Counted from the stretch's first letter, positions 10,200 to 21,109 are shown. The stretch is DNA of 64,000 nucleotides from Branchipolynoe longqiensis (GCA_030323885.1 CM059203.1:1178001-1242000), one strand, 5' to 3'. The notes: generated by a model from the letters alone, not told the origin. Made by a program: numbers and translations.

Positions 10200-10530
10200 A
10201 CTCACGCTGTGGCCTAATCGATAGAGCGCAGGCCTCGCATGTGGAATGTTGGCAATCCAGTTCCCCTTCGAGTCAAACCAATGACTTTAAAATTGATACT
10301 TGTTGCTTCCTAGCCTGACGCTCAGATTAATCGGATAAGGCAAGGACTGGTTAGTTCATTGTCAGGATCATGTGACTGAATGGGATGTCAGGTAATGGTG
10401 CCAGTGGCCTGATTTCCCAGTGGGGCAGCACTATGAAGTCACCATGAGTGTGCACTGTCACAAGTCGGTACCCATCGTAATATGACCTTAGATGTTGCCG
10501 GGATGTAAAATTCCAACAACCAACCAAACA
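10200..10530 (+). mobile_element. S1b SINE, full length
   Basis: The head at 10205-10275 has GGCCTAATCGATAGAGCGCA (A box region) and CAGTTCCCCTTCGAGTC (decayed B region). The whole S1 body follows and ends in ATTCCAACAACCAACC. The borders show no clean target duplication. Confidence 0.85.
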
Positions 10531-10682
10531 TATGTGGGCATTTACTGCTGCGTGACTCAATGCCGACTGTTCAATATCCACTAATGGCGGCAATTTTGCA
10601 CGACGTCTTCATCACGTAGCACTCAGCCTGTCCATCAACTATTTGCAGTGTGATGTAACACCACCAGGGGGCGTGTTGCTGC

Positions 10683-11233
10683 TGTAGTAGTCTGCGCTGA
10701 CTCTCAGACAAGAAGCCATACGGGCAGCTGGGCGTGGATAGGGTGATGACATCAGGGAGCCTAGGTGGTGATATGGTTAGCACACTGGCCTGGAATGCAA
10801 GAGATGTGGGTTCGAAAATGCAAGAGATGTGGGTTCAATCCCTGCTCTAGGCGAAATATTTCCCATTTTCATCACCTCTACGACACTGGTTGCTGTGACC
10901 TGGATCCTGTACAAGTTCTGCACTGTGTGGTTATTGAACCTACCCTGTATATGTGTGTAAGTGCATTGCCTGTATGTATGTAATTGTAAGCATTAAACGA
11001 CTCATGGACGTAAACTACTTAAAGGACTTACAATTCCAGGGGGACAAGTTTAGTGGTCTGCACGGACCTCTTGGGCAAATAGCCACGTAGACAGGTCAGC
11101 GTGGATAGGATGATGACATCAGGGAGTCTAGGTGGCTTAATGGTTAGCACAGTGGCCCGGAATGCAAGACATGTGGGTTTGATTCCCGCTCTAGGCGCAA
11201 TATCTCCCATTTTCTTCACCTCCCATGACACTA
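10683..11233 (+). mobile_element. S2 two-headed element, long-linker form
   Basis: The first head is at about 10760-10850, the second at about 11128-11200 (TGGCTTAATGG; B box GGTTTGATTCC). The first head holds a 21-bp local duplication around ATGCAAGAGATGTGGGTTC. The linker carries about 25 extra bases (CTCATGGACGTAAACTACTT) that recur in the copy at 43152, marking a subfamily. Confidence 0.8.
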
Positions 11234-11574
11234 CATGCAGACCCACGGTTATAAATAAACAAACTATGACGACTTGTTAATTCGTGCTCATCACAAAACT
11301 TCCCGATCAACAGAAGTCACCCAACCATTAGCTACAGTAGTACCTGTTTTCAGCCACTCTGTGATCGGAGAACCACTGCCATATACCAAAAGAAATGTCA
11401 AAGTACAAATTGGTTTTCTTTCTTGTGACTGTCCTTCCGATGACAGGACACCTGCTCTCTCAGGACAACATAGGTCTGGATGTAGAGTTTACAATTGAAG
11501 ACAATTACTGCTACTGTATGCAAACAATTTAATTAGCTTATGGATCGGTGTGTGTTCATGCATGAATTCATGTA
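11234..11574. other. unassigned sequence
   Basis: About 340 bp with no repeat or gene recognised. A frame of 74 codons (11274-11498) matches no family I know. Confidence 0.45.
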
Positions 11575-11903
11575 AGAAGCAATGAGTTAGAGCGTCCGTC
11601 TCCCGTGTTGGTAGACAGTGGGATCGTGGGTTCGAACCCTGGTCGAGTCAAACCAATGACTTAAAAATTGATACTTATCACTTCGTAGCCAGGTGCTCGG
11701 CATTATTAGGATAGGGCAAGGACTGGTTGGCTCAGTGTCAGGATAATGTGCCTGATGGGATATCAGGTCATGGTGCTGGTGGCCTGGATCCCCATGGGGC
11801 AGCACTATAAAGTCGCCATGAATGCAGAGTGTCACATGTCGGTACCCGTCCTGATATGACCTTAGATGTTGCCAGGATGTAGAACACCAACAACCAACCA
11901 ACG
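11575..11903 (+). mobile_element. S1a SINE, full body
   Basis: The head at 11583-11645 has GAGTTAGAGCGTCCGTCTCC and an intact B box GGTTCGAACCC. The body is complete and ends ACACCAACAACCAACCAAC. It lies tail-to-tail with the next S1 copy, making an inverted pair. Confidence 0.9.
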
Positions 11904-12218
11904 CAATATCTACGGTCATATCAGGATGGGTACCGACCTGTGCCAATGCCCACTCATTGTGACTTCATAGCGCTGCTCCACTGGGAGACCTGACTGCTGG
12001 CACCATGACCCAATATCCCACACACTCACATTATCCTAATTCTGTTCTAATCAGCCTTGGACCTATCCTATTAATGTCGAGCGCCATGCTAGGTAGCGAT
12101 AAGTATCAATTTTAATTTGATAAGTCATCGGTTTCATTCAGCTGACATTCCATCTCCGGACCTTTCAAATAGGCAGCATGCGCTCTACCGATTCGACCAC
12201 CGCGTCCAGTGCTATAAC
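11904..12218 (-). mobile_element. S1b SINE, inverted partner of the preceding copy
   Basis: Starts at ATATCTACGGTCATATCAGG just after the tail of the preceding copy. It continues through the inverted body to a head at 12150-12218 (inverted CTGGACGCGGTGGTCGAATC, then GGTAGAGCGC). The two copies could pair as a hairpin about 300 bp long with a loop of a few bases. Confidence 0.85.
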
Positions 12219-12240
12219 TAAGAGACTACCTACCATCAAT

Positions 12241-12623
12241 CAAAGACACTATAATACTAAGACGGTTCACTCCCTATCTCTCCCATGGTAATGTAAATTT
12301 CACAGTGCCACCTTGTGGCGGGTTTGATCAGCCCATCTGCTGGTTGGTGTTTCATATGTAAACACATACAATTATATTATACATGAGATAGGTAAGTATG
12401 AATACACATCAATATGAAATTGCTATGAACAAATACACATCATCATCAGCATCATCATCAGCATCGCCATCATCACACATCTTTCACATTCATATATACA
12501 TTTATACATATAATATAGCACCTGTTTAACCAAGAGAACAACCAGCGCACCAAGTGGTGGGTTTGATCATTTTGATTACACAACACAGGCTGAGTGAGCC
12601 GTTTTAGTATTATAGGGTCTTTG
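12241..12623. mobile_element. L MITE, 383 bp, second copy
   Basis: The ends CAAAGACACTATAATACTAA and (inverted) CAAAGACCCTATAATACTAA are flanked by CATCAAT on both sides (12234-12240 and 12624-12630). It is almost identical by eye to 7675-8057, including the CATCATCAGCATC run, so both insertions are probably recent. Confidence 0.9.
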
Positions 12624-12630
12624 CATCAAT

Positions 12631-12954
12631 ACAATGATGTTGAATAAGAGGATTGGCTTTTCTATCGGCATACATGTACAGTTGTAGATACTGCATATTT
12701 GTGCCGGTGATTTCGGAGTGGTGGTGATTTGGTACAACGGTTCGTTGGAGTGGTGGTGATTTGGTACAACGGTTCGTTGAGTACCATTAATATAAACTGC
12801 ACTCATTTCACCAGCAGGTGAGATCATGCGGTGTGTTCAGTGAATGCCTGTTGCAATAAGGCGGACAAGCCTAGTGGGTTTAACTAATACATGCCGCACT
12901 ACACACGCTAGATGGCGCCACTCGGGCTGCCCACGTGACCTTCATGAAGTGCTT
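12631..12954. other. unassigned sequence with a 33-bp doublet
   Basis: Two adjacent copies of a 33-bp unit (GGAGTGGTGGTGATTTGG then TACAACGGTTCGTT) occupy 12714-12779. Nothing else is recognised. Confidence 0.5.
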
Positions 12955-13290
12955 ACCGGGCGCCGTGGTTGAGTCGGTAGAGCGCTAGCCTCGCATGTGG
13001 GAGATCGGGAGTTCAGTTCCCGGTCTAGTCAAATCAATGATTTATCAAATTGATACTTGTCACTTCCTAGATTGGCGCTTGGCATTAATAGGATAGGGCA
13101 AGGACTGGTTAGCTCAGTGTCAGCATAATGTGACTGTGTGGTATATCGGGTCATGGTGCTGGCAGCCTGGTCTCCCAGTGAGGCAGCACGATAAGGTTGC
13201 CGTGAGTGTGCGCTGTCACAAGTCGGTACCTGTCCTGATATGACCATAGATGTTGCTAGGATGTAAAACTTCAACAACCAACCAACCAAG
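12955..13290 (+). mobile_element. S1b SINE, full length
   Basis: This is the best-preserved S1b head: GCGCCGTGGTTGAGTCGGTA, then GAGCGCTAGCCTCGC, with B region GAGTTCAGTTCCCGG. It has a complete body and an ACTTCAACAACCAACC tail. It supports a tRNA origin for this head, although the exact parent tRNA is not clear. Confidence 0.9.
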
Positions 13291-13369
13291 AACTGGGTCA
13301 TTAGGTCAGTGGTCTGCACTGAATAGGCGACACATTCTCCCTAAGTTGAAGTGTTTGTACACTATGGCT

Positions 13370-14052
13370 GTTCTGTACTTGTTCTCTTGTGTGCACCATG
13401 CCTGTCCTGTACTTGTTCTCTTGTGTGCACCATGCCTGTCCTGTACTTGTTCTCTTGTGTGCACCTGATAAAAGATTCACCTGGTACTTGTAGTACACGG
13501 GTGAAGGACAACGTAGTGTAAATACGGGCGAAAATAGGTTTAGTATGGAACATGAAGTAGAAACTGTGGCTCCAGTATCAAATGGCTACCCATATAGGCA
13601 CAGAGTTGGTGAAATGGGAGAGAATGCAAAAAGACAAGATGGCGGCCGCAGAACGCCGTCGATTTCACTTTTATATCTGATTAAACTAGATATTATATTA
13701 TATTTTTCAACTCAAAGGTAGCGGGCTATCAATAAGACATATGTAAAGAATAATTGTTGCTTCTTAGATTGTGAAATTAGGCTCTCAATTCGTTAACTCG
13801 CTTTTTCGATGGTTTTTATATAGGGTTGGTATTCACCCGTGTATTGCGACTGTGAGTACCATGTGAATCCTTTATCTAGTGTGCACCATGCCTCTCTATA
13901 TTTGTTCTCTTTTGTGCGCCATGCCTGTCCTGTACTTGTTCGCCTGTGTGCAGCATGCCTGTCCTGTACTTGTTCGCCTGTGTGCACCATGCCTGTCCTG
14001 TACTTGTTTTCTTGTGTGCACCATGCCTGTCCTGTACCTGAAAGCTTGTGCA
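13370..14052. repeat. 34-bp minisatellite split into two blocks
   Basis: The unit is CCTGTCCTGTACTTGTTC plus TCTTGTGTGCACCATG. About three units lie at 13370-13465 and about five at 13879-14052. The blocks are in the same orientation and are separated by the 413-bp element at 13466-13878. A period not divisible by three explains open frames in all registers. Confidence 0.9.
13466..13878. mobile_element. TIR element inserted in the 34-bp array
   Basis: The left end TGATAAAAGATTCACCTGG and the inverted right end TAGATAAAGGATTCACATGG are imperfect terminal repeats continuing for about 45 bp (GTACACGGGTGAA on both). GTGTGCACC, part of the array unit, lies at both borders (13457-13465 and 13879-13887), consistent with a 9-bp target duplication. 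The size would suit a non-autonomous Mutator-like element, but only the duplication length supports that. Confidence 0.75.
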
Positions 14053-14364
14053 CCAGTTTATGGGATTCAACCAGCACCTCCTCTGTCTGCTGTCTCGCTG
14101 ATTGAGGAGCACCTTCTTTACTGGCACACAAATCACCTAACGAGGAGTATGGTGATTGGTGGTAGTCAGGGATCACGTACTTCAGTGGTGAGTTACTGCA
14201 CAGACTGCTCACCTCACCACCTGATTGGACACTGGTCACGTGGCCAATGTATTAGGAGGTCACCTTCACATCACGCTGGGGACCACCAAAAACTGGTGGG
14301 TCAGTGGTCTGTGCTGAATGAGGCGACTTATTCTCCCAAAGTTAGCGCTCACTGATATTAGAGA
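14053..14364. other. unassigned sequence
   Basis: Mostly unrecognised. The segment at 14298-14345 (GGTCAGTGGTCTGTGCTGAA, then GGCGACTTATTCTCCC) repeats 13310-13355, so the flanks of the 34-bp array are themselves partly duplicated. Confidence 0.5.
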
Positions 14365-14425
14365 TGGTTGGTTGGCTGTTGGAGTTTAACGTCCTTGCAA
14401 CATCTAAGGTCATATCAAGATGGGT
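14365..14425 (-). mobile_element. S1 3'-end fragment
   Basis: GGTTGGCTGTTGGAGTTTAA then CGTCCTTGCAACATCTAAGG: about 60 bp of inverted S1 3' end with tail. Confidence 0.8.
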
Positions 14426-14509
14426 ATTAGAGAACATTGTGCTTCTGAGGCCAGCAACAATTTGTGAGAATTGATTATATGAGTGTCACGGGGTTTCCTG
14501 CCTAGAAGA

Positions 14510-14840
14510 ACACCGGCGTGGTGGCTGAGTGGATAGAGCTCAGGCTTCATGTGTGGAAGGTCGCGAGTTTGGTTACTGGTCGAGTCAAACACAATGACTT
14601 ATCAAATTTATACTTGTCACCTCCTAGCCTGGCGCTCAGCATTAATAGGATAGGCCAAGGACTTGTTAGCTCAGTGTCAGGATAATGTGACTGAGTGGGA
14701 TATCGGGGCATGGTACCAGGAGCCTGATTTCCCAGTGGGGCAGCACTATAAAGTCACCATGAGTGCTGACTATTACAAGTCGGTATCCGTCCTATTAAGA
14801 CCTTATATGTTGCCAGGATGTAAAACTCCAACAACCGACC
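14510..14840 (+). mobile_element. S1b SINE, full length
   Basis: The head CACCGGCGTGGTGGCTGAGT, then GGATAGAGCTCAGGC, is followed by GAGTTTGGTTACTGGTCGAG. It has the full body and an AAAACTCCAACAACC tail. Confidence 0.9.
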
Positions 14841-14842
14841 AG

Positions 14843-14925
14843 TCCTGCCTAGAACGGGACTGGAACCTACATTTTTGCCATTTCAATGTGAGCGTCCTAG
14901 TCATTAGGCTATCTAGGTACCCCGA
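14843..14925 (-). mobile_element. diverged S2-like tRNA-related head
   Basis: Inverted, it reads CCTAGATAGCCTAATGACTA, then later GTAGGTTCCAGTCCCGTTCT and AGGC. The ends pair as an acceptor-like stem (GCCTAGA type), and the B-box-like GGTTCCAGTCC is kept. No S2 linker is attached. Confidence 0.6.
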
Positions 14926-15088
14926 TGTATTCCCATTACGTACAGCTACCTGAGTATGTGTCATTTCATCTGGGAAGGAGAATCTGTATATAATGAGGAA
15001 CATCAGATCAGAATGATACACACAGCGGAGATGTCCGTTAAAAACGGCTAAATTTAGAGACATTTTAAATGAAAACATGCAAACTTAA

Positions 15089-15526
15089 AGCCCCTGTCAC
15101 ACCTCGCTGGGTTGAGCAACGGACAGAATTTTCTAGTCCGGTGGTGTTCGGGCGTGATAAGTATCAAAATGTATTAAAATGTGTCAAAATGTTGTGATAT
15201 CGTGTCAAAGGCCACCAGACGAACGGACATGAAACAGACATGAAACGCACATGAAACGGACATGAAAGGATATCCAATGGATGATAAGCAGACTAAACAA
15301 ACTCAAACCGGACAAGAACCGTAGACGTCAATCCGGCAGCATCAATTCCAAGTTTTGTGCATGCTCAAGACTTGGAACGGATCGGGCCGGATATCGATGG
15401 ATATCAATGGATATCAATGGATATGCAACGGATCTGCAATGGACACAAACTGGACTTTGCCAGATATCAACGGACTTTGTTTGGTTTCTTTCCGTTTCCT
15501 CAATCCGGCGAGGTGTGACAGGGGCT
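15089..15526 (+). mobile_element. H1 MITE, Harbinger-like, 438 bp
   Basis: The ends AGCCCCTGTCACACCTCGC and (inverted) AGCCCCTGTCACACCTCGC are perfect over at least 19 bp. They are flanked by TAA at 15086-15088 and 15527-15529. The interior has (GGACATGAAAC)n and (GGATATCAAT)n motifs. The palindrome is AAGTTTTG-N8-CAAGACTT at 15350-15373 (one arm mismatch). It sits exactly at the left TTAA border of the next K element. Confidence 0.92.
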
Positions 15527-15529
15527 TAA

Positions 15530-15879
15530 AGCTGCATAGACCGATCAAATATCAAATTTTCAAAACCAAACCAATTATCTAGATTTGATTTTACATATCT
15601 AACTTAGATACTGATGCACTTATTAAGCATTTGTTTCTGCGTAGAAGGCAATAATACTGAGTCAATTTAGCAGAACCTGTTACTGCAGAAGTCTATGGTG
15701 TCAGAGTTTTGACAAGCTTGCCAAAACTAATTTTCCATGTTTGCACTCAAAATATCTCAAAAGTTTACCATTTAAACTAAAAGTAACTTTGAACTAATGT
15801 AAAGTAGATACTAGTGATCGATCTAATATATTTATCTCAGAAAAAATACAGAAATTCAAAACCATCGGACTATGCAACT
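15530..15879 (+). mobile_element. K MITE, 350 bp, full length
   Basis: The left end AGCTGCATAGACCGATC and the inverted right end AGTTGCATAGTCCGATGG form the terminal repeat. The TTAA target is at the right (15880-15883). The left TTAA (15085-15088) is now separated by the H1 insertion. Confidence 0.88.
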
Positions 15880-15883
15880 TTAA

Positions 15884-16384
15884 TGTTGGCACGCACCTTG
15901 AAACCTATCACTGCCGAAACCAATTGTGTCCAGCAGAGTAATAGGTTCGATTAAATCGCCTTATTATTCCTATTATTCAGCAACACATGTTTAATAAGTA
16001 CACTAGTAATAGTATCTAATTCGCTTCACTCGGCACAGAAAACAGATAACAGAAAGGTAACTTTTGAAAGTTTAATCAGAATGGAAATCAGAATGGAAAT
16101 CATAGCTGGGCCTGGCAGGCAGGCTGTCAAGTGGGTGGCTGTGACCCTTCATTTCAGTTTCCGACAATCGCGTGGATCAAGTGCTGACACGGGCAAAGTC
16201 TCAGGAACCGGAAGACAGGAGAGATCAGCGCTCACCCCCCCAGAACGAGGGTGAGAGGGTGGGGAAGCAAAGTGGACAGACAGAGGTGCCGCGGTAGAGT
16301 GGCGTTACAGCGTGAAACACAAAGCGAGGAAAGCAGCGAGATTCCTAGCCTCGTTCGCAAATTAGACATCTTAGCCTCCGCCAA
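15884..16384. other. unassigned sequence with a K fragment
   Basis: About 15970-16025 resembles the inverted K segment containing TTTAATAAGTACACTAGTA. The rest, including the GC-richer 16100-16380, matches nothing I know and has no convincing exon. Confidence 0.45.
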
Positions 16385-16478
16385 CATGCTCAAGTTGGAT
16401 ATATGTAGAATCAAATCTAGGTAAGTGTTTTTTGGTTTGGAAAATTTGATATATTCATCGGACTGTGTGGCTTTAGGC
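16385..16478 (-). mobile_element. K terminal fragment
   Basis: Inverted left end of K: TATGTAGAATCAAATCTAGG, then GGTTTGGAAAATTTGATAT and CATCGGACTGTGTGGCTTTA. The terminal motif has three changes from the consensus. Confidence 0.7.
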
Positions 16479-16732
16479 ATCTGTGGTGGAACAATCAGTC
16501 GAAGTGAACTACGAATTATTAGTGATCCTTGGAACAAAAACCGAAGCATGTGACTGATGACGCTGTTAAATATTTCAGTTCTTAAAGAACAAAACCGTTC
16601 CTACTGTGAAACCTATTAAGAATCTGAATTAATAAATCAAACTTCTTCCAGGTAGACTGATTAATTTACAGCCCCTGTATCGTACTGATTTTATCAACAC
16701 ATAATATTGGAGCTAACTTTTTTTGTTCTTTT

Positions 16733-17045
16733 TTGTTCTTGAAGATTTATGCTGCCTATAATGGATAAGTCTGAACAGACTTGTTTTCACCATTAGGCAG
16801 TTTGTCAATAGATAACCCGAGCCTACACTTTTACTGCCCGAAGGGATTTTTAACCTCCCACACCACATAGACATGGTATGAGAGCAACTGGCCTTTGATG
16901 ATGCTGTAAATTATACACAACGGTGGAAATCCAAATTGGCAGAGGTGGGGGGCACGGGGAATCGAACCCCTGATTTGGAGTCCTACCTAGAAAACAGTCT
17001 GACACCCTAACCACTCCACCACAGAGAACCGACTTCTTCGCTAAA
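16733..17045 (-). mobile_element. S4 SINE
   Basis: Inverted copy. The tRNA-like head at 17045-16960 reads GTTCTCTGTGGTGGAGTGGT, then TAGGGTGTCAGACTG, with B box GGTTCGATTCC (box B intact). The body has CCAATTTGGATTTCCACCG, CATCAAAGGCCAGTTGCTCT and CAGACTTATCCATTATAGGC, ending in an A-rich AAGAACAAAAAAGAAC tail. The head looks like tRNA-Leu/Ser types with a long variable arm, a guess from the spacing of the boxes. Second copy at 46540. Confidence 0.85.
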
Positions 17046-17577
17046 TGTAAGATACAGATAGGAAACTTTGGAGGGCTGTCATTCACCGTGACACCATTCA
17101 TCTACCCGTCTTCTTCGAGTCACAAGGCTGTCAAATAGGTATCACAGGACCACTGACTTTCGTTTATTATAATTTATATGCGACTGACACTGGTCTACAT
17201 CTGCTGGAGGCGAGGAGGGAAGGTGGAGCCACCGGTACAGTGTTGGTCTTATGGAGTATAACAAATATTTATAATAATTAACCCTTACATATCTTTATAC
17301 TCGCATAATTTGTTAAGCATCACATATATGCTGTATAAGAATTATACGAGTATAATAGCCTGGAATATCCCTCCTTTCTCCCAGCACTTGCTCAGTTCAT
17401 GGACTGATGGAATCTGGCCTAGTCATCTAGTGCTACAGCCTCCCCAACCTCAGCTCCGATGGTGGCGTCACCTCCCGCTTCACACGGTAACTGCCACTCA
17501 CTGTACCGCTGAAAATGTACACATATATATACATGTATATATATATATATATATATAATATATATAACACCTTCGTC
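17046..17577. other. unassigned sequence with an AT microsatellite
   Basis: A (TA)n run occupies about 17520-17567. The remainder shows no repeat or gene I recognise. Confidence 0.5.
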
Positions 17578-17912
17578 CCATCAGACCAGACGGGATGGCC
17601 AGATGAGTTCAGCATCCGTCTTCCGTTTTGGGATTGGAACACACGGTTCGAACCCTGGTCGAGTCAAACCAATGATGCTTGTCACTTCCTGGCCAGGTGC
17701 TGGGCATTATTAGGATAGGGCAAGGACTGGTTGGCTCAGTGTCAGGATAATATGACTGAGTGGGATATCAGGTCATGGTGCCAGCAGCTTGATTTCCCAG
17801 TGGGGCAGCACTATAAAGTCACCATGAGTGCAAACAGTCACAAGTCCGTACCCATTCTGATATGACCTTAGATGTTGCTCCAGGGGGTATATATACTCCC
17901 ACCAACCAAACG
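17578..17912 (+). mobile_element. S1a SINE, full length
   Basis: The head CCAGACGGGATGGCCAGATG at 17586 has B box GGTTCGAACCC intact at 17645. The body is complete. The tail region is altered: the GGACGTAAAAC segment is replaced by CCAGGGGGTATATATACTCC before CACCAACCA. Confidence 0.88.
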
Positions 17913-18175
17913 ATCCATACCGAGTGTGCCTAATTACGCTTTTTTTTTTTCCGCGTAAACGGGCTGGAACTACCACCGAACTGTTTCAGTTAACAGGTAA
18001 AGCATTCATGCCTAAACCTCATGTTTCCGACAATGCATGACTTGACCCAATTTGCCAGCTCCCATTTTTCTGAACTGCAAAGTTTGAGTGCAACCTGGCT
18101 TTGTGCCACTTCTGGGAAATGGGCCGCATGCTAGTTTATTGCCAAGTAGCTTAGCATTTTGAGCTGCGTAATTAT

Positions 18176-18700
18176 TGTAGTGGTCTGCACTGACCTCTCA
18201 GGCAAGTAACCACATAGACAGGTAGGGCGTGGGTAGTGTGTTGATATCATGGAGCCTAGGTGGTGTAATGGTTAGCACACTGGCCCTTAATGCAAAGAGA
18301 TGTGGGGTGTGAGGTCCCACTCTAGGCGCCATGATTTCCCATATTTTACATCATCCCCACGACACGGGTTGCCATGATCAGGATCCTGTATACAAGCTTT
18401 GAAACCTACCCTGTGTATGATATTAGTGCATTTGCCTGTTGGTATGTAATTGTACGCATTAAAAGACTTACACATATCCAGGGGGACGAGTGTACGTAGT
18501 CTGCCACTGATACTTTCAGGCCAAGTAAGCGCATACGACAGGTGAGGCTAGGTGGTGTAGTGTGGTGATAATGATGTCAGGGAGCCTGGGTGGTGTAAGG
18601 GTTAGGCACACTGGCCCGAGGAATGCAAAGAGATGTTGGGTGTCTAGTCCCACTCTAGGGAGCAATATTTCCCCATTTTCATTGCCCCCCCCAGGACTAT
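18176..18700 (+). mobile_element. S2 two-headed element, decayed
   Basis: First head at 18250-18330 (GCCTAGGTGGTGTAATGG; B region GGTGTGAGGTCCCACTC). The linker keeps GATCAGGATCCTGTATACAA and GTACGCATTAAAAGACTTAC. Second head at 18578-18655, ending near CATTGCCCCCCCCAGG. Many small indels mark it as the oldest dimer here. Confidence 0.8.
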
Positions 18701-19089
18701 TATATCTTATGTAATTCTTCTTTGGCTGTTTTGCAGAGAGAATTTCTCGATGCGGGAAGGGCAAATTGGTTTTTTAATGACTATTTTTGTCTATGTAAGG
18801 CCCCAATTTATGCATAAATTTATTTAAAGCGCGCACAACCAATAGATTGATGTACCTCTGGGACTATTTTAATAAACACACAAAATCCTGTTTTCAATGT
18901 TTTAGCAGTGGGGCTAGAGGAGAATGAGAATCATTATATGTGCGCAATTAATTGTTCAGTCCAAACAGTCAACGTGCTATATAACATAGATAAGAGCAAT
19001 TTCGGATAGATAACTAGTTGTGAGCATTATATTCCCTTGTCAAACTTTTACCCATACATGTAACAGTCTCCTTCTAAGATATTGAGCTT
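18701..19089. other. unassigned AT-rich sequence
   Basis: Nothing recognised up to the start of the reverse transcriptase remains. It may include upstream LINE-1 sequence too decayed to identify. Confidence 0.45.
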
Positions 19090-20955
19090 GTCAAGTTTCA
19101 AATATGAAAGTCGCTAACATTAAAGTAATTCCCTACAATTTAAAAAGAGAAGATAACAGTGTTTTCACTAATTATAGACTGATATCAATTTTGCCCACAG
19201 TTTTCAAAAAATATTAGAAAAACTGTTCAATATAGTAGACTGGATGCCATTTATTGATACACATGCTACCTTGTGTTAGCTGTCAAATATGGTTTTCAGA
19301 TCTAAAATGTCTACAATCATTGGCATTCTTAGAACTGACAGAATGTAATTAGCTCTGCTCTGGTAGACTCAAAAAATGTACTGATTGGTGTATTTATTGA
19401 CCTTAAAAAATAAAAAAAAAAGCATTCGACACTATTGTCCATTATTTGTTTATTAAAAAAAATTAAAAAACACGATGCGTTTCTAGTTAGCTACAAAAAT
19501 AGACAACAATTATGTAAATTTAGATGAACCCGATGACTCAGACTTAGCCAATGTGGTATTGTGGATGTCCCTCAGAGCAGCTCTATTCTGGGACCTAAAG
19601 TTCGTTCCATTTAATATATCAATGCATATTTGTATTGATGTCCATCAAGAGAAACCTGAAGCTTGAGAGACCATTTAAGAACCGACGTCATGGACATCAC
19701 TCTCCTCCCCAGCAGAGCGCTAAATCGGATGAGCGGCAGTCCATTAGTAATAGGCCAGCAGTCTTTGTTTGCATCGTGGACCGACAGCATGAATGTTTGA
19801 TGATGAATGTGTCATCGCTCTTCTTAAATTATATTCCTATGATGCTGAATGACACTACTATTTTAAAGTCAGGAAATGACCCCGTTTCAACTTGGCAATG
19901 ATACAAGCAAAGAACTTATTAAATTGAACATATGGTTTGCAACCAACAAGTTATCACTTAATGTAGCAAAGAAACTAATTTCATTGCTGCTTAGGTAATT
20001 ATAATTAAACCAATGTATAGTTATTGTAGGTTATAAATGATACTGATATCGAATTGGTTTATGTACGGCTAAATTTTCTAGGGGGTGGGCTACTAGATCA
20101 TGAACTAAGTTGGACAAAGCATATTAGTAATGATTTTATATATCTAAATTGTCCAAAACTATTGCAATTATGCACAAGGCAAAATATGTACTAAACAAAA
20201 ATGCATGCATAATATTGTATTATTCATTATTTCTGCCTTATGTATCGTATTGTTGTGAATTATGGGGAAATGGATATGAAACAAATATGGAGTGTATTTA
20301 TTTACTACAGAAGAAAGCAGTGAACATTTTTTGCAATGTTGGATATCGAGAGCAAGCTAATAAGCTGTTCTTTGATTTTAATGTAAAAATTAATAGACTT
20401 GATTAAGATCAAATGTAGTATGATAATTTACAATGCAAACAAAGGGCTACTGCCAAAAAATCTGAAGTCTTTATTCAAAATAAGTTCAGATAGTAGCCAT
20501 GATACAAGGCAGAGTAACAACCTAAGACAAGTATTTGCAAGAACAACTTTAACGTCTCAATGTATATCTATATGTGGTATAAAAATATGGAATTCACTTG
20601 ACGATAATATCAAATGTTCATAAAACATCTATATGTTTCAACGAATGTATAAAAAGAAGATATTAAAGCCTTACCAGAGGGAAAACACATAGTAGTCTAG
20701 TACATAAATATTGAGATGTAATTAACAGTATTGAGGGTAATGTTGATACGCTTTTAACTTTTATTTTTCTATTTATTATTTCTATGGTATAAGCAATGTA
20801 TCTGTGTTATTTTTATATGGGGAAAGCACCTCATAAGTATTGTACTTCTGCTTTCTCCTTTTTCATGTGAAAAAATTACTGATATAAAAATCAACTTGTG
20901 TGTACATTGATCAGTGGAAATAAATATTTTATTATATTATTATATTATTATTATG
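19090..20955 (+). pseudogene. LINE-1: non-LTR retrotransposon reverse transcriptase remains
   Basis: Conceptual translation across several frames gives the order of RT motifs of jockey/CR1-type elements: YRLISILP near 19172, SKMSTIIGIL near 19303, VPQSSSILGP near 19567, then MLNDTTIL near 19840 where YADDT is expected. LNIWFATNKLSLN (about 19920), LFLPYVSYCCELWG (about 20230) and a C-terminal segment to about 20620 follow. Frameshifts, stops and the changed catalytic box make it dead. The region 20640-20955 looks like its 3' UTR, ending in an AATAAATATTTTATTATATT type (TTA)n tail. The endonuclease domain is absent. A LINE-2 fragment interrupts it at about 19640-19808. Clade is inferred from motif spacing only. 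Confidence 0.8.
19640..19808 (+). mobile_element. LINE-2 3' end inserted in LINE-1
   Basis: Reads AAGAGAAACCTGAAGCTTGA, then CATGGACATCACTCTC and CAGCAGAGCGCTAAATCGG, ending with GACAGCATGAATG and a TGATGATGA tail. It matches the 3' end of LINE-2 at 22165-22312 and the fragment at 40560. It lies between the LINE-1 VPQSSSILGP and MLNDT regions, so it inserted into an existing LINE-1 copy. Confidence 0.8.
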
Positions 20956-21109
20956 TTGTTTTTAATTCTTACATGAAGCTGTCATAGATCAAGTTAATGG
21001 TTCATCTGCAGCACTCAACCCTCCCAGATGTGAGTGTAGGGTAGTTGGACGAGCCAAGGTCCATCCTCACCAGGCGGCTTGAGGGGGGCTTGAGGGGGCG
21101 GCTTGGGAG

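Noticed and set aside
12955..13035. A true tRNA gene in the S1b head
   Set aside because: Acceptor ends do not pair and the segment continues into the S1 body; it is a SINE head.
16232..16549. 105-codon minus-strand frame as a gene
   Set aside because: It runs through a K MITE fragment (16385-16478), so part of it is transposon-derived and the rest matches nothing.
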